Below are positions 7,258 to 14,672 of a stretch of DNA of 64,000 nucleotides, in pieces; the first letter of the stretch is position 1, and each line of letters begins with the position of its first letter. This stretch comes from an uncultured Prevotella sp. GTDB lineage: Bacteria > Bacteroidota > Bacteroidia > Bacteroidales > Bacteroidaceae. The notes beneath the pieces are model-generated. The model saw only the letters and a list, made by a program, of their open reading frames with translations. It ran no database searches and was not told the origin of the DNA. The stretch is taken from contig CALUKU010000017.1 of the NCBI GenBank assembly GCA_944321295.1, positions 1 through 64,000 on the forward strand, written 5' to 3'. The position numbers and the translations under genes are program-made.

Positions 7258-7306
7258 GCAGACAAGCAGTCAGCAGACGAGTGACAAGGCAAATCAGCTT
7301 GTCTGC
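7258..7306. repeat. inverted repeat of the AGACAAGC family
   Basis: GCAGACAAGC (7258-7267) and GCTTGTCTGC (7297-7306) are perfect inverted arms; the loop holds further GCAGACGAG-like units and the region continues with AACTGTGAACTTGTAAAC. Related GCAGACGAGCAGACAAG sequence is found in frame inside the DUF4494 gene near 11463. Confidence 0.6.
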
Positions 7307-7336
7307 TTGTAACTGTGAACTTGTAAACCATAAATT

Positions 7337-7993
7337 ATGAACTGTGAATTGGATTATTACCAACGGCCGGAGGTGAGCAACAGCGACCTGACGGAGCTGA
7401 AGAACATGCTGCACCCGAGGATGCAGTACGGCGACAAGGAGGCGGCGTTCAGGTTCGGGTCGTTGGTGGACGCAATAATAACCGAACCGGCGAGGGTGAA
7501 CTGGTACAGGCTGACGGTTGACGACGAGCAGTACACGGAGGAAGAGTTCAGGCACGCCGAGGAGATGAACAAGGCGTTGAGGCACGAGGCAGTAAGGGAC
7601 ACATTCCTACAGAAGGTGCTTGAGGGTGCCGACACGCAACGCTTCATGGTGAACAAGGGACAGGCGTTCGAGTACGGCGGCTTTGGGTTCACGCTCGACA
7701 CGCGCTGTAAATGGGACTGGTGGCTGTCGGCCTTCGGCTTCGGCGGCGACCTAAAGACGACCTTCGCAAGCTCGCAGAAAGAGTTTGACGAGGCAGTAGA
7801 CTTCTTTGACTGGGACAGGAGCCGTGCGTGGTACATGGACATTGCACACAGCGACCGCGACTTCATCTATGGAATATCGAAGAGGAACAACAAGGTGTTC
7901 AAGAAGTTCATCAGACGCGGCGACGAAACATACAGGCGCGGAAGGGAGAAGTACGAGGAGCTGGCGTTCCAATGGTGGCTGTTTGTAAAATGA
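7337..7993 (+). CDS. RecE-like PD-(D/E)XK exonuclease
   Basis: 218 residues. An N-terminal Ser-Asp block (VSNSDLTELKNML) with FGSLVDAIITEP, followed by a PD-(D/E)XK core whose motif GGDLKTT places D138 and K140 in the expected spacing. This resembles the RecE/exonuclease VIII and YqaJ-like nucleases paired with RecT: they resect one strand of double-stranded DNA to give the substrate for annealing. Start ATG 7337 follows a repeat-rich leader. Length is close to other phage enzymes of this group. Family placement is from motif and the RecT context. Confidence 0.75.
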   Translation: MNCELDYYQRPEVSNSDLTELKNMLHPRMQYGDKEAAFRFGSLVDAIITEPARVNWYRLTVDDEQYTEEEFRHAEEMNKALRHEAVRDTFLQKVLEGADTQRFMVNKGQAFEYGGFGFTLDTRCKWDWWLSAFGFGGDLKTTFASSQKEFDEAVDFFDWDRSRAWYMDIAHSDRDFIYGISKRNNKVFKKFIRRGDETYRRGREKYEELAFQWWLFVK

Positions 7994-8060
7994 AGCCCCC
8001 ACCCGACCTCCCCGAGGGGAGGTGAACGGGGAGAGCTGGGAGAACTGTGAAGACTGAAAA
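7992..8060. repeat. palindromic repeat copy 2 followed by GGGAGAGCT repeat
   Basis: AGCCCCCACCC...CTCCCCGAGGGGAGG begins within the stop codon of the exonuclease gene, and is followed by the 9-bp-period run GGGGAGAGCT GGGAGAACT GTGAAGACT. No gene is seen between the two flanking genes. Confidence 0.6.
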
Positions 8061-8077
8061 AACAGGAGGACCGGGTT

Positions 8078-8512
8078 ATGGAGATATACTGCAAGGTGAC
8101 GGATGCGGGGCTGGTGCCGATGTATGACAGCGACCTTGACGAGAAGAAACGGCTGAAGAAGGGCGAAGAGGTGCTTTGCGTGATACGCAGGCCTCGGAAT
8201 TACAAGTTTCACAAGAAGTTCTTCGCCCTTCTGAGGCTCACTCTTGACAACCTGCCCGAAAGGCTTGAACGCAATCTCGGGATAACCGACGAGGAAGACC
8301 TGCTGGACTGCCTGAAGCTTGACTTAGGACTGGCAAGGACGGTGGAGATAGGCGGCCGGCGGTATATAAGAACCGAGAGCATATCGTTCGGCAAGATGGA
8401 CGAAACGGAGTTTGAGAAATTCTACGGCAGGTGTACGGACATCATCCTCAAGAAATACCTGCGGGGAACGGAACGCGCGGCCTTGAATGAAGAGATAGAA
8501 AGGTATTTCTAA
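8078..8512 (+). CDS. DUF1367 phage recombination-associated protein
   Basis: 144 residues. KKGEEVLCVIRRPRNYKFHKKFFALLRLTLDNLPE is the characteristic N-terminal core of DUF1367 (basic, R-N-x-x-FH-KKFFALL), a family found beside phage recombination genes in many temperate phages, with function thought to be in DNA replication or recombination like NinB. It directly follows the RecT/RecE-like cassette. An SD-like AGGAGGACC lies 10 bp before ATG 8078. Family identification is from recall with good confidence. Confidence 0.75.
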   Translation: MEIYCKVTDAGLVPMYDSDLDEKKRLKKGEEVLCVIRRPRNYKFHKKFFALLRLTLDNLPERLERNLGITDEEDLLDCLKLDLGLARTVEIGGRRYIRTESISFGKMDETEFEKFYGRCTDIILKKYLRGTERAALNEEIERYF

Positions 8513-8516
8513 GCAA

Positions 8517-8585
8517 ATAAGGCCAATGGGCCGGATGGGCCTAATACGCCGAGGCCGATAAGCCTAATAAGGCAGAAGGCTTAAT
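8517..8585. repeat. 9-bp-period AATGGGCCT repeat, intergenic copy
   Basis: Consecutive degenerate nonamers such as AATGGGCCG GATGGGCCT AATACGCCG fill most of the gap between the DUF1367 gene and the next gene. The same family appears at about a dozen places in the phage part of the window; see the finding on in-frame copies. Confidence 0.7.
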
Positions 8586-8629
8586 ATGACGAGGATGAGT
8601 TATGAGTTAACACTAAAAATCGAAACGAG

Positions 8630-8818
8630 ATGGAACCGAAAGAAGGACAATATTACTACGCGCCGTATATGAGCGGGTATAAGATTTACGTCTGGGCGAA
8701 CGTGACGGAGCACGGGTGCTCGGCGAAAGCCGTAGACGGTGAGCCGTTGTACTATGAACGCGAAGAGGCCAAACGCAGGGTGTATGAGCTGAACGGATGG
8801 AATATGAGGAACAGATAA
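8630..8818 (+). CDS. small hypothetical protein
   Basis: 62 residues, Tyr-rich (GQYYYAPYMSGYKIYVWANV), with a likely beta-rich fold and the ending EAKRRVYELNGWNMRNR. No family recognised. Flanked on both sides by the AATGGGCCT repeat family, in the replication operon between DUF1367 and the helicase. Composition and codon use match the neighbours, which supports a real gene. Confidence 0.55.
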   Translation: MEPKEGQYYYAPYMSGYKIYVWANVTEHGCSAKAVDGEPLYYEREEAKRRVYELNGWNMRNR

Positions 8819-8894
8819 GCCTTATAGGAGAAATAAGACTAATAAGCCTGATTGGCCTGACAAGCCGAGGGTGGTTATAAATTGGAGTAATGAC

Positions 8895-10325
8895 ATGGAC
8901 GGTAAACTGAAACTCAAGGTAGAGCCTTATCCGTACCAGAAAGAAGGCATAGCTTTCGGGCTGGAGAAGAAGCGGGTAATCATAGGCGACGAGCCGGGGC
9001 TTGGCAAGACGCTGCAGAGCATAGGCGTGGTTGACGCAGCGGGGGCTTACCCGTGCTTGGTGATCTGTCCCTCGTCGCTGAAAATAAACTGGCAGAGGGA
9101 GTTCGCCAAATTCACGGACAAGGAAGCACTCGTGCTCGACAATCAGACGCGCACGACGTGGCCCTATCTGCTGAGGATGGGAATGTTCCAGGTGGCGGTG
9201 GTGAACTATGAAAGCCTGCGGAAGTATTTTGTGTGGGACATAAAAGGGAGGACTGAGAGAGCTGGGAGAGCTGGGAACAATGGGACTTTCAGGTTGAAGG
9301 ACGTAGTGTTCTGCCCCGACATACGGCTGTTCAAGAGCGTGATAATAGACGAGAGCCACAGGGTGAAAGACCCGGGGGCGCAACAGACGATATTCACCAA
9401 GGGAATAGCAACGGGCAAGGAGTACATAATGCTGCTGTCAGGCACGCCGGTGGTGAACAGGCCGGAGGACTTGGTGGCGCAACTCTCGATAATGGGACGG
9501 CTGCAGGAGTTCGGCGGACGCGGCAAGTTCTTGGCCGACTACGGCGACAAGGACGGCGACTTGGAAGGTCTGTCGCGCGAGCTTTACGACAAATGCCTGA
9601 TAAGACGCGAGAAGAAGGCCGTGCTGACCGACCTGCCCGACAAGACGCGCGTAGACCTGTACGTAGACATCAGCAACACGGAAGAGTACCGCTTGGCCGC
9701 CGAAGACTTGGCCGAATACCTAAGACAGTACAAGGAATGTACGGACTGGGAGATAAGGCGGAAAATGAGGATGGAGGCTCTGGTGAAGTTCATGACGCTG
9801 CGCCAGCTCGCCACGCTCGGCAAGATAGCGCAGGCGGCGGACTTCATACGCACGTTCCTCGCCAACGGGCGGAAGCTGATAGTGTTCTGCTCGCTGCACG
9901 AAGTGGTGGACGCGCTGCTGAAAGTGTTTCCGGGAGCGGTGACGGTGACGGGACGTGACAGCGCGACGGACAAGCAAGCCGCCGTGGACGCATTTCAGGA
10001 AGACCCGGACACACGGCTTATAATATGTTCCATCAAGGCGGCCGGCGTGGGGCTGACGCTGACGGCATCGTCGAGCGTGGCGTTCATCGAACTGCCGTGG
10101 ACGTTCGCCGACTGCTGCCAGTGCGAGGACAGGGCGCACAGGATTGGGCAGAAGGACAACGTGACGTGCTACTACCTGCTGGGGCGCGGCACGATAGACG
10201 GAACTATATACAAGCTGATAAACGAGAAAAAGAACATAGCGGCGCGGATAATGAACAGCGACGACGAGATACCGACGGACAGCATGTATTTCGACGAGCT
10301 GGCGGAGGCGTTCCTTCAGAATTAA
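8895..10325 (+). CDS. SNF2/SMARCAL1-like helicase (superfamily 2 ATPase)
   Basis: 476 residues from ATG 8895, preceded by GGAG at 8884 (an upstream GTG at 8871 lies in repeat sequence and is less likely). Walker A GDEPGLGKT at 31-39, DESH (Walker B) at 152-155, motif III SGTPVVNRPEDL, and the helicase C-terminal HRIGQKDNV near 415. Such phage enzymes remodel forks or anneal strands during replication. An odd insert, GRTERAGRAGNNGTF at about residue 118-132, is encoded by the GGGAGAGCT repeat and lies before the DESH motif, so it should be a surface loop. Confidence 0.9.
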   Translation: MDGKLKLKVEPYPYQKEGIAFGLEKKRVIIGDEPGLGKTLQSIGVVDAAGAYPCLVICPSSLKINWQREFAKFTDKEALVLDNQTRTTWPYLLRMGMFQVAVVNYESLRKYFVWDIKGRTERAGRAGNNGTFRLKDVVFCPDIRLFKSVIIDESHRVKDPGAQQTIFTKGIATGKEYIMLLSGTPVVNRPEDLVAQLSIMGRLQEFGGRGKFLADYGDKDGDLEGLSRELYDKCLIRREKKAVLTDLPDKTRVDLYVDISNTEEYRLAAEDLAEYLRQYKECTDWEIRRKMRMEALVKFMTLRQLATLGKIAQAADFIRTFLANGRKLIVFCSLHEVVDALLKVFPGAVTVTGRDSATDKQAAVDAFQEDPDTRLIICSIKAAGVGLTLTASSSVAFIELPWTFADCCQCEDRAHRIGQKDNVTCYYLLGRGTIDGTIYKLINEKKNIAARIMNSDDEIPTDSMYFDELAEAFLQN

Positions 10326-10354
10326 GAATTAAAAATTAAAAGAGAACATGAAGA

Positions 10355-10504
10355 ATGGAGATATGCAAGACGGATTTCAGAAAGGTGGTGGGCTACCTTG
10401 ACGACGCGGCAAGACTGTATGACGCGCTGCCGATGCAGAAATGCAAGTGCAGGGCGCACATGATAAGACAACTTATTGTTAAACTTAAAAAGAAAGAAAA
10501 ATGA
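10355..10504 (+). CDS. small basic protein coupled to the Acb2-like gene
   Basis: 49 residues (MEICKTDFRKVVGYLDDAAR...), with a C-x-C pair (KCKCRA) and a Lys-rich end (KLKKKEK). Its TGA overlaps the ATG of the next gene (ATGA at 10501-10504), which supports translational coupling and thus a real gene. The C-terminal codons coincide with the AT-rich leader ATTGTTAAACTTAAAAA. No family recognised. Confidence 0.55.
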   Translation: MEICKTDFRKVVGYLDDAARLYDALPMQKCKCRAHMIRQLIVKLKKKEK

Positions 10505-10965
10505 AAAAATTTATCGGAACCAAACAAGTGAGTGCAGAGCCAATGAAATTAGGCGAGTTCATCAAAACCACAGGGCGTAATCCTTATGCTAACAGCTCGG
10601 ATATACACGGAACCAATGAAGAAGGTTATATCGTGGAGTACGAAGACGGTTACAAGTCTTGGTCGCCAAAAGAAGTGTTTGAAAAGGCGTATAAAGTGGC
10701 TGAAACATATGTAGACCGTATGCGCATAGAGTTAAAAGAGCTGCGTGAGCGCATGAAGAAACTACAAGACTTCTTGTTATCGGAGAAAAGTTTTGAAGTC
10801 AACGAAGATGAACTATATGACCTTAACTGCCAATATGACTTGATGAACAGATATGCGAAGACACTTTTAAAAAGGATACGGTGTGTCGTAAAACCGAAAA
10901 GTGAGCCGTGTGAAAGTGAGCTACCGACATGTGATTGTCCGGATTGTAAATCACCTTCAATGTAA
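10501..10965 (+). CDS. Acb2/Tad1-hairpin-like phage protein, possible anti-CBASS cyclic nucleotide sponge
   Basis: 154 residues in two parts. Residues 1-65 have the pattern GTK..SAEPM...EGYIVEYEDGYKSWSPKEVF.KAY, seen with this helical domain in many phage proteins (crAss001_48-related, from memory). Residues about 70-127 predict a long helical hairpin with the spacing E-x2-EL-x4-KL-x2-FL ... Q-x3-M-x2-Y-x3-L-x2-RI, as in the Acb2/Tad1 hairpin family, members of which sequester cyclic di- and trinucleotides and block CBASS and Thoeris signalling. The C-terminus adds CDCPDC. The gene is more AT-rich than its neighbours and is followed by a strong hairpin. Family is recall; sponge activity is inference. 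Confidence 0.6.
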   Translation: MKKFIGTKQVSAEPMKLGEFIKTTGRNPYANSSDIHGTNEEGYIVEYEDGYKSWSPKEVFEKAYKVAETYVDRMRIELKELRERMKKLQDFLLSEKSFEVNEDELYDLNCQYDLMNRYAKTLLKRIRCVVKPKSEPCESELPTCDCPDCKSPSM

Positions 10966-10979
10966 ATAACGTATAAACT

Positions 10980-11018
10980 GTGTGTTGGCAACATTTCAAC
11001 AAAACGTTGCCAACACAC
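10980..11018. terminator. 13-bp perfect hairpin after the Acb2-like gene
   Basis: GTGTGTTGGCAAC (10980-10992) and GTTGCCAACACAC (11006-11018) pair perfectly around a 13-nt loop. Only TT follows, so this may be an attenuator, an RNA-stability element or a protein-binding palindrome as well as a terminator. The next gene starts 16 bp later. Confidence 0.5.
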
Positions 11019-11034
11019 TTAAATCAATAATGAC

Positions 11035-11685
11035 ATGAACAGATATTTTGAGTGCGGCATACGTTACGAGAAGCTGCTGGAGAACGGTATGCAGAAGAAA
11101 GTGACGGAGCAGTACATTGTGGACGCCCTAAGCTTCACGGAAGCGGAACAGCGGATTACAAAGGAGATGGGCTGTTACATAAACGGCGATTTCGAGGTGG
11201 TGACGGAGAAAATCACAAACTACTCGGAGGTGATACCATCAGACAATGCAGAAGCCGACAGGTGGTATAAGGTGAAGATAAACATCGTAACCATTGACGA
11301 AAGGACGGATAAGGAGAAGAAAAACGCCGTGTACTACCTGATACAGGCGAAGGACATTGACGACGCGCGGCGCATGACAAACAAGTTCATGGAAGGAAGC
11401 GTGCTGGACTGGGACTGCGAGGCCGTGCAGGAAACAAAGGTGATGGACGTGTGCTTTTATGCAGCAGACGAGCAGACAAGTTCACAACAGACGAGCCGAG
11501 GCTTAAAGAAAGCCGTGAAGGATTTTGTAGATAGTATGCCTGAAGGACAAAAGGTGACGATAAGCGCGACAGGCGTAAGTGAAAAAGTAACCATTGACAA
11601 GACCGGAGGCGGAACACGGATAATAAGCGAACCTGAAAATACTGGGAATAAGCCTAATGGGACAGATGAGCCTGATACGCCGTGA
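11035..11685 (+). CDS. DUF4494 phage protein with repeat-derived insertions
   Basis: 216 residues. Residues 1-145 match my memory of DUF4494: YFECGIRYEKLLENGMQKKVTEQYIVDALSFTEAE..., ADRWYKVKINIVTIDE, and a later MDVCFYA. Function is unknown; the family is typical of Bacteroidales phages and integrative elements. The segment ADEQTSSQQTSRGLKK corresponds to the GCAGACGAG repeat family and the last residues NKPNGTDEPDTP to the AATGGGCCT family, so the C-terminal third seems extended by repeats. Confidence 0.75.
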   Translation: MNRYFECGIRYEKLLENGMQKKVTEQYIVDALSFTEAEQRITKEMGCYINGDFEVVTEKITNYSEVIPSDNAEADRWYKVKINIVTIDERTDKEKKNAVYYLIQAKDIDDARRMTNKFMEGSVLDWDCEAVQETKVMDVCFYAADEQTSSQQTSRGLKKAVKDFVDSMPEGQKVTISATGVSEKVTIDKTGGGTRIISEPENTGNKPNGTDEPDTP

Positions 11686-11744
11686 GTGATGATCAGCCGC
11701 AAAGGATGAAAAAGATTGATTTTTTCCATTTTAACTTAAAGTAA

Positions 11745-12119
11745 ATGACGCTTGAGGAATACCGCGAGCTGGCAGCCAAGACGACAGGTAAGCAGAAGGC
11801 GAGCAAGTATCACGCACAGAAGGTGGGCGGCCATCATTCCAAGAAGGAACATTGCCGCTCCTCGGAGCTGGAACTGATGCAGCGCGCCGGGCTTATCTCG
11901 GAACTGCGTGAGCAGGTGCGCTACGAGCTTATACCGGCGCAAATGGACGCTGCCGGGCGGCTCGTGGAGCGCGCCTGCGCATACGTGGCGGATTTCGTCT
12001 ACCGTGACAAGGACGGGAAGCTGGTAGTGGAGGACACGAAAGGCGTGCGCACGAAGGAATACATCATTAAGCGCAAGCTGATGTTGAAAGTACATGGAAT
12101 AAGAATAAAGGAAACATGA
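11745..12119 (+). CDS. DUF1064 PD-(D/E)XK-like endonuclease
   Basis: 124 residues. KYHAQKVGGHHSKKEHCRS.ELELMQRAG, then ACAYVADFVYRDKDGKLVVEDTKGV.TKEY..KRKLM, are the blocks of DUF1064, phage nucleases of the restriction-endonuclease fold related to Holliday-junction resolvases. The catalytic triad would be E near 35, D in VADFVY and E-x-K in VVEDTKG. It would cut branched DNA before packaging. The TGA overlaps the next ATG (ATGA at 12116), so the two are coupled. Confidence 0.75.
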   Translation: MTLEEYRELAAKTTGKQKASKYHAQKVGGHHSKKEHCRSSELELMQRAGLISELREQVRYELIPAQMDAAGRLVERACAYVADFVYRDKDGKLVVEDTKGVRTKEYIIKRKLMLKVHGIRIKET

Positions 12120-13186
12120 CTATGGCGCAGCAGAACAAAGAAAACAAGTCCAACTATTTCAGCCACGACAGCAACGCCCGTAACTCGGACAAGCTAATAC
12201 GCCTGCGCATGAGATGGAAGGCTGCCGGATACGGCGTGTACTTCATGATACTTGAAAGGCTGAGGGAAGAGCCAAATTACATGAGTGTCAAAGATTATAA
12301 CATGATAGCCTTTGACCTTCGTGAGGACGCTTCCATGATAAAGTCTGTGGTGGAAGATTTTGGGTTATTTGCCTTTACCGAAGACGGTAAGTGCTTCTAC
12401 TCCGAGAGCTTCAACAGACGCATGGCCGTAAAGGACGAGAAGGCACGCAAACAGAGCGAAGCGGGACGTAAAGCGATGCAACGCCGGTGGGGAAAGACCA
12501 GAGCCGCCGACGCGGAAGTAACAATTAACAATGAAAAAGTAAACGGCGCGGCGGAGGATAAGGCCAATGGGGCTGATGAGCCGAATGTGCAGAAGTGTGA
12601 AACAAATACCACCGATGAGGAAAACGGCGGAAATCCTGCGGAAAACGGCGGCGGAAACAATGACGTGAAAGTAAGCGAAACAGACAGCGGTTGTAACTTA
12701 CTTATAAGTAACTTAGGCAAAAACGATAACAAGAAAAGTAAAGAAAAGGAAAGTAAAGAAAAGGAAAGTAAAGAAATTATTAAAGAAAAACAAAAAGAAA
12801 AAAACACGCATGACGCAAAATTGGATTTGAAGGGCGAGGCGGAAAACAAGGCCAATAAGCCTGATGAGCCAAATACGCCGGAGATGATGAAGCCTGCGGA
12901 AGCGACGTTGGAGGAAAAATGCCTGCGGACGTTCAAGTATTTCAACGAAATGACGGAATACTACAAGAGCGAGATAAAGCCTGTAAGGGTGTTTACGGAA
13001 GAACGGCGGCGCAAGCTGGAAGTGATCCTGCGGCGATTTACATCGAAAGACTTGGCCCACGCCATGCGTAACGCCATGACGAGCGACTACCTGAACGGCA
13101 AGACGAAAAGACGTAAGATACCCGCCGATTTTGACTGGATTTTCGACGAGAAGAATTTCATCAAGATTTTCGAGGGAAGCGTGTAG
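12116..13186 (+). CDS. DUF4373/Lin1244-type replication protein with low-complexity linker
   Basis: 356 residues. Residues about 8-110 (NYFSHDSNARNSDKLIRLRMRWKAAGYGVYFMILERL) are the DUF4373 winged-helix domain found at the start of phage replication initiators. Residues about 140-260 are disordered: two inserts from the AATGAGCCT repeat (KANGADEPN and NKPDEPNTP), and Lys/Glu runs from a 12-bp AGTAAAGAAAAG-type tandem. The last 80 residues (TFKYFNEMTEYYKSEIKPVRVF...) fold again. The linker is nearly copied in the following intergenic ORF. Likely helicase-loading or origin-binding role. Confidence 0.75.
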   Translation: MTMAQQNKENKSNYFSHDSNARNSDKLIRLRMRWKAAGYGVYFMILERLREEPNYMSVKDYNMIAFDLREDASMIKSVVEDFGLFAFTEDGKCFYSESFNRRMAVKDEKARKQSEAGRKAMQRRWGKTRAADAEVTINNEKVNGAAEDKANGADEPNVQKCETNTTDEENGGNPAENGGGNNDVKVSETDSGCNLLISNLGKNDNKKSKEKESKEKESKEIIKEKQKEKNTHDAKLDLKGEAENKANKPDEPNTPEMMKPAEATLEEKCLRTFKYFNEMTEYYKSEIKPVRVFTEERRRKLEVILRRFTSKDLAHAMRNAMTSDYLNGKTKRRKIPADFDWIFDEKNFIKIFEGSV

Positions 13187-13198
13187 CCGCTGCACGGA

Positions 13199-13360
13199 AT
13201 GAAAAAATTAAACATTAACAATGAAAATGTAAACGGCGCGGCGGAGGATAAGGCCAATGAGCCGGATAAGCCGAATACGCCGAAGGTGACGAGGCCTGTG
13301 GAAAACGACGGAAAGCCCGCGGAAAAAGACAGGCATGAACTAAGTTTTTTTCGAGCATGA
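13199..13360 (+). CDS. short ORF built from repeat sequence
   Basis: 53 residues (MKKLNINNENVNGAAEDKAN... ending LSFFRA) whose middle copies the linker of the preceding gene: bases 13211-13270 and 12531-12590 are nearly identical. Its TGA overlaps the next ATG (13357), as real genes here do, but its content is only repeat-encoded. It may be a leader peptide that couples translation, or a non-coding duplication that happens to be open. Confidence 0.35.
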   Translation: MKKLNINNENVNGAAEDKANEPDKPNTPKVTRPVENDGKPAEKDRHELSFFRA

Positions 13361-13587
13361 AGAGCGTAACTGAAATAACGGAATGGCTGAAGGAACATAA
13401 GCTGTATGAGAAGTTTCGTGTGAACTACAATAAGGCACGGCATAGCTTCAGCTTTACGGAGTTTATGATGAAGTTCCCGTCGAAGCATATAGTGTCGCTT
13501 GCCTTCGTGTGGCACGACACGAAAGAAGGGAACGAGTATTGGAACAGAATTAACAATAAATATTTGAAATGGCATGATGAAACATGA
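13357..13587 (+). CDS. small hypothetical phage protein
   Basis: 76 residues (MKSVTEITEWLKEHKLYEKFRVNY...), probably alpha-helical with aromatic residues near the C-terminus. It is linked on both sides by ATGA overlaps, with the repeat-derived ORF upstream and the methyltransferase gene downstream, so it is clearly translated in this operon. No family recognised. Confidence 0.6.
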   Translation: MKSVTEITEWLKEHKLYEKFRVNYNKARHSFSFTEFMMKFPSKHIVSLAFVWHDTKEGNEYWNRINNKYLKWHDET

Positions 13588-14672
13588 TTAAGACACACGC
13601 AAGCCTGTTTTCGGGCATCGGCGCGGCCGAGATCGCCGCAGACTGGATGGGCTGGCAAAGCCTTTTCCACTGCGAAATACAGGAGTTTCCGCGCAAGGTG
13701 CTTGAATACTGGTATCCTAATTCAGTCAGTTATGAAGACATCACTAAGACAGACTTCACCCCGTGGAGAGGCAAAATCGACATCCTCACAGGAGGTTTTC
13801 CATGTCAGCCGTTTAGCTGCGCCGGACAGCGGAAGGGAGCGGACGACGACCGCTACTTATGGCCGGAGGCTTTACGAGCGGTATGCGAGATACAGCCCTC
13901 TTGGTTCGTTGGTGAGAACGTTGTTGGCCTCCTCTCGATGGTACAGCCCGGCGAGGAGGTTAAAGTGGGACGCACAGACGATATCTTCGAGGAGAATTAC
14001 GTATATCGAAAGGAGCAGCGGTTCACCCTCGACGAAATCTGCGAGGGTCTTGAGCGTGCAGGATATGCCGTCCAGCCGTTTGTTGTTCCGGCTTGTGCCG
14101 TCGGAGCGCCCCACAGGAGGGACAGGGTTTGGATTGTTGCAAGGCTTGCTGCCGACACCGGCTGCGATAGACAGCGGCACGGGCAGGGTGAACAAGAGCC
14201 AATCACCGAATGCGAAAGAACGCCCGACGATAGGAATGGCTGCAAGAATGGGCCTTCTTCCCACCCCGATGAGCACCGACATACACCACGGCAAGAGGGT
14301 GAAGGAGCTGAAAGCGGCTGGCGGCGACACGTTCCACAGCCGTGCGAACGGGGAGACGAGGCCGAACGGCCTGGACTTGAACAACGAAGCCCTTGCCAAT
14401 CGGGACAAGGGGAACTTGGAGGAGGCGGTCGCGAAGATTGTTACGAGCTGCCCGCCGACCGATGGCGCGACTTCCCAACTCAATCCCCTGTTTGTCGAGG
14501 AGATGATGGCATTTCCGCTCGACTGGCTGGTATCACCTTTCCTCGGTGGAGGGCGGAAGCCATAAAGGCGTTGGGCAACGCGATGGTGCCCGCCGTAGTG
14601 TACGAGATATTCAGGGCCATACGACAAGTTGAAAACGAAAAACAAGAAAAACATGAGGGGAATAAAGTTTAG
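13584..14672 (+). CDS. C5 cytosine-specific DNA methyltransferase
   Basis: 362 residues. Motif I SLFSGIGAAEIAADWMG near residue 7, motif IV with the catalytic Cys in GGFPCQPFSCAGQ near 74, motif VI GENV near 111, motif VIII RDRVWIVAR near 183, and motifs IX-X ending ITFPRWRAEAIKALGNAMVPAV. The enzyme transfers methyl groups from SAM to cytosine C5, probably protecting phage DNA from host restriction. The target-recognition region (about 190-300) is Gln/Glu/Arg-rich and strongly hydrophilic, and is overlapped by a second open frame that looks more ordered. No partner restriction gene is seen. Confidence 0.9.
   Translation: MIKTHASLFSGIGAAEIAADWMGWQSLFHCEIQEFPRKVLEYWYPNSVSYEDITKTDFTPWRGKIDILTGGFPCQPFSCAGQRKGADDDRYLWPEALRAVCEIQPSWFVGENVVGLLSMVQPGEEVKVGRTDDIFEENYVYRKEQRFTLDEICEGLERAGYAVQPFVVPACAVGAPHRRDRVWIVARLAADTGCDRQRHGQGEQEPITECERTPDDRNGCKNGPSSHPDEHRHTPRQEGEGAESGWRRHVPQPCERGDEAERPGLEQRSPCQSGQGELGGGGREDCYELPADRWRDFPTQSPVCRGDDGISARLAGITFPRWRAEAIKALGNAMVPAVVYEIFRAIRQVENEKQEKHEGNKV
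13702..14565 (+). CDS. overlapping +1-frame ORF inside the methyltransferase gene
   Basis: 287 codons open, +1 relative to the methyltransferase. The first half looks like a shadow, but from about 14,130 onward it reads GLLQGLLPTPAAIDSGTGR, then MGLLPTPMSTDIHHGKRVK, and ends SQLNPLFVEEMMAFPLDWLV. The repeated LLPTP and the SQLNP-FV-EMM-FP block are what I recall from phage proteins annotated as DNA methylase-related. If translated, it would need an internal start or a +1 frameshift near the motif VIII codons. The true start is unknown; the coordinates give the open span from its first ATG. Confidence 0.4.
   Translation: MNTGILIQSVMKTSLRQTSPRGEAKSTSSQEVFHVSRLAAPDSGRERTTTATYGRRLYERYARYSPLGSLVRTLLASSRWYSPARRLKWDAQTISSRRITYIERSSGSPSTKSARVLSVQDMPSSRLLFRLVPSERPTGGTGFGLLQGLLPTPAAIDSGTGRVNKSQSPNAKERPTIGMAARMGLLPTPMSTDIHHGKRVKELKAAGGDTFHSRANGETRPNGLDLNNEALANRDKGNLEEAVAKIVTSCPPTDGATSQLNPLFVEEMMAFPLDWLVSPFLGGGRKP

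Noticed and set aside
8613..9383. 256-codon leftward ORF opposite the helicase start
   Set aside because: His/Arg/Pro-rich shadow; the sense strand has Walker A and other motifs.
12720..12800. Short tandem repeats that could suggest a CRISPR or satellite
   Set aside because: They are 12-bp Lys/Glu codon repeats in frame within the DUF4373 gene; no conserved repeat with unique spacers exists anywhere in the window.
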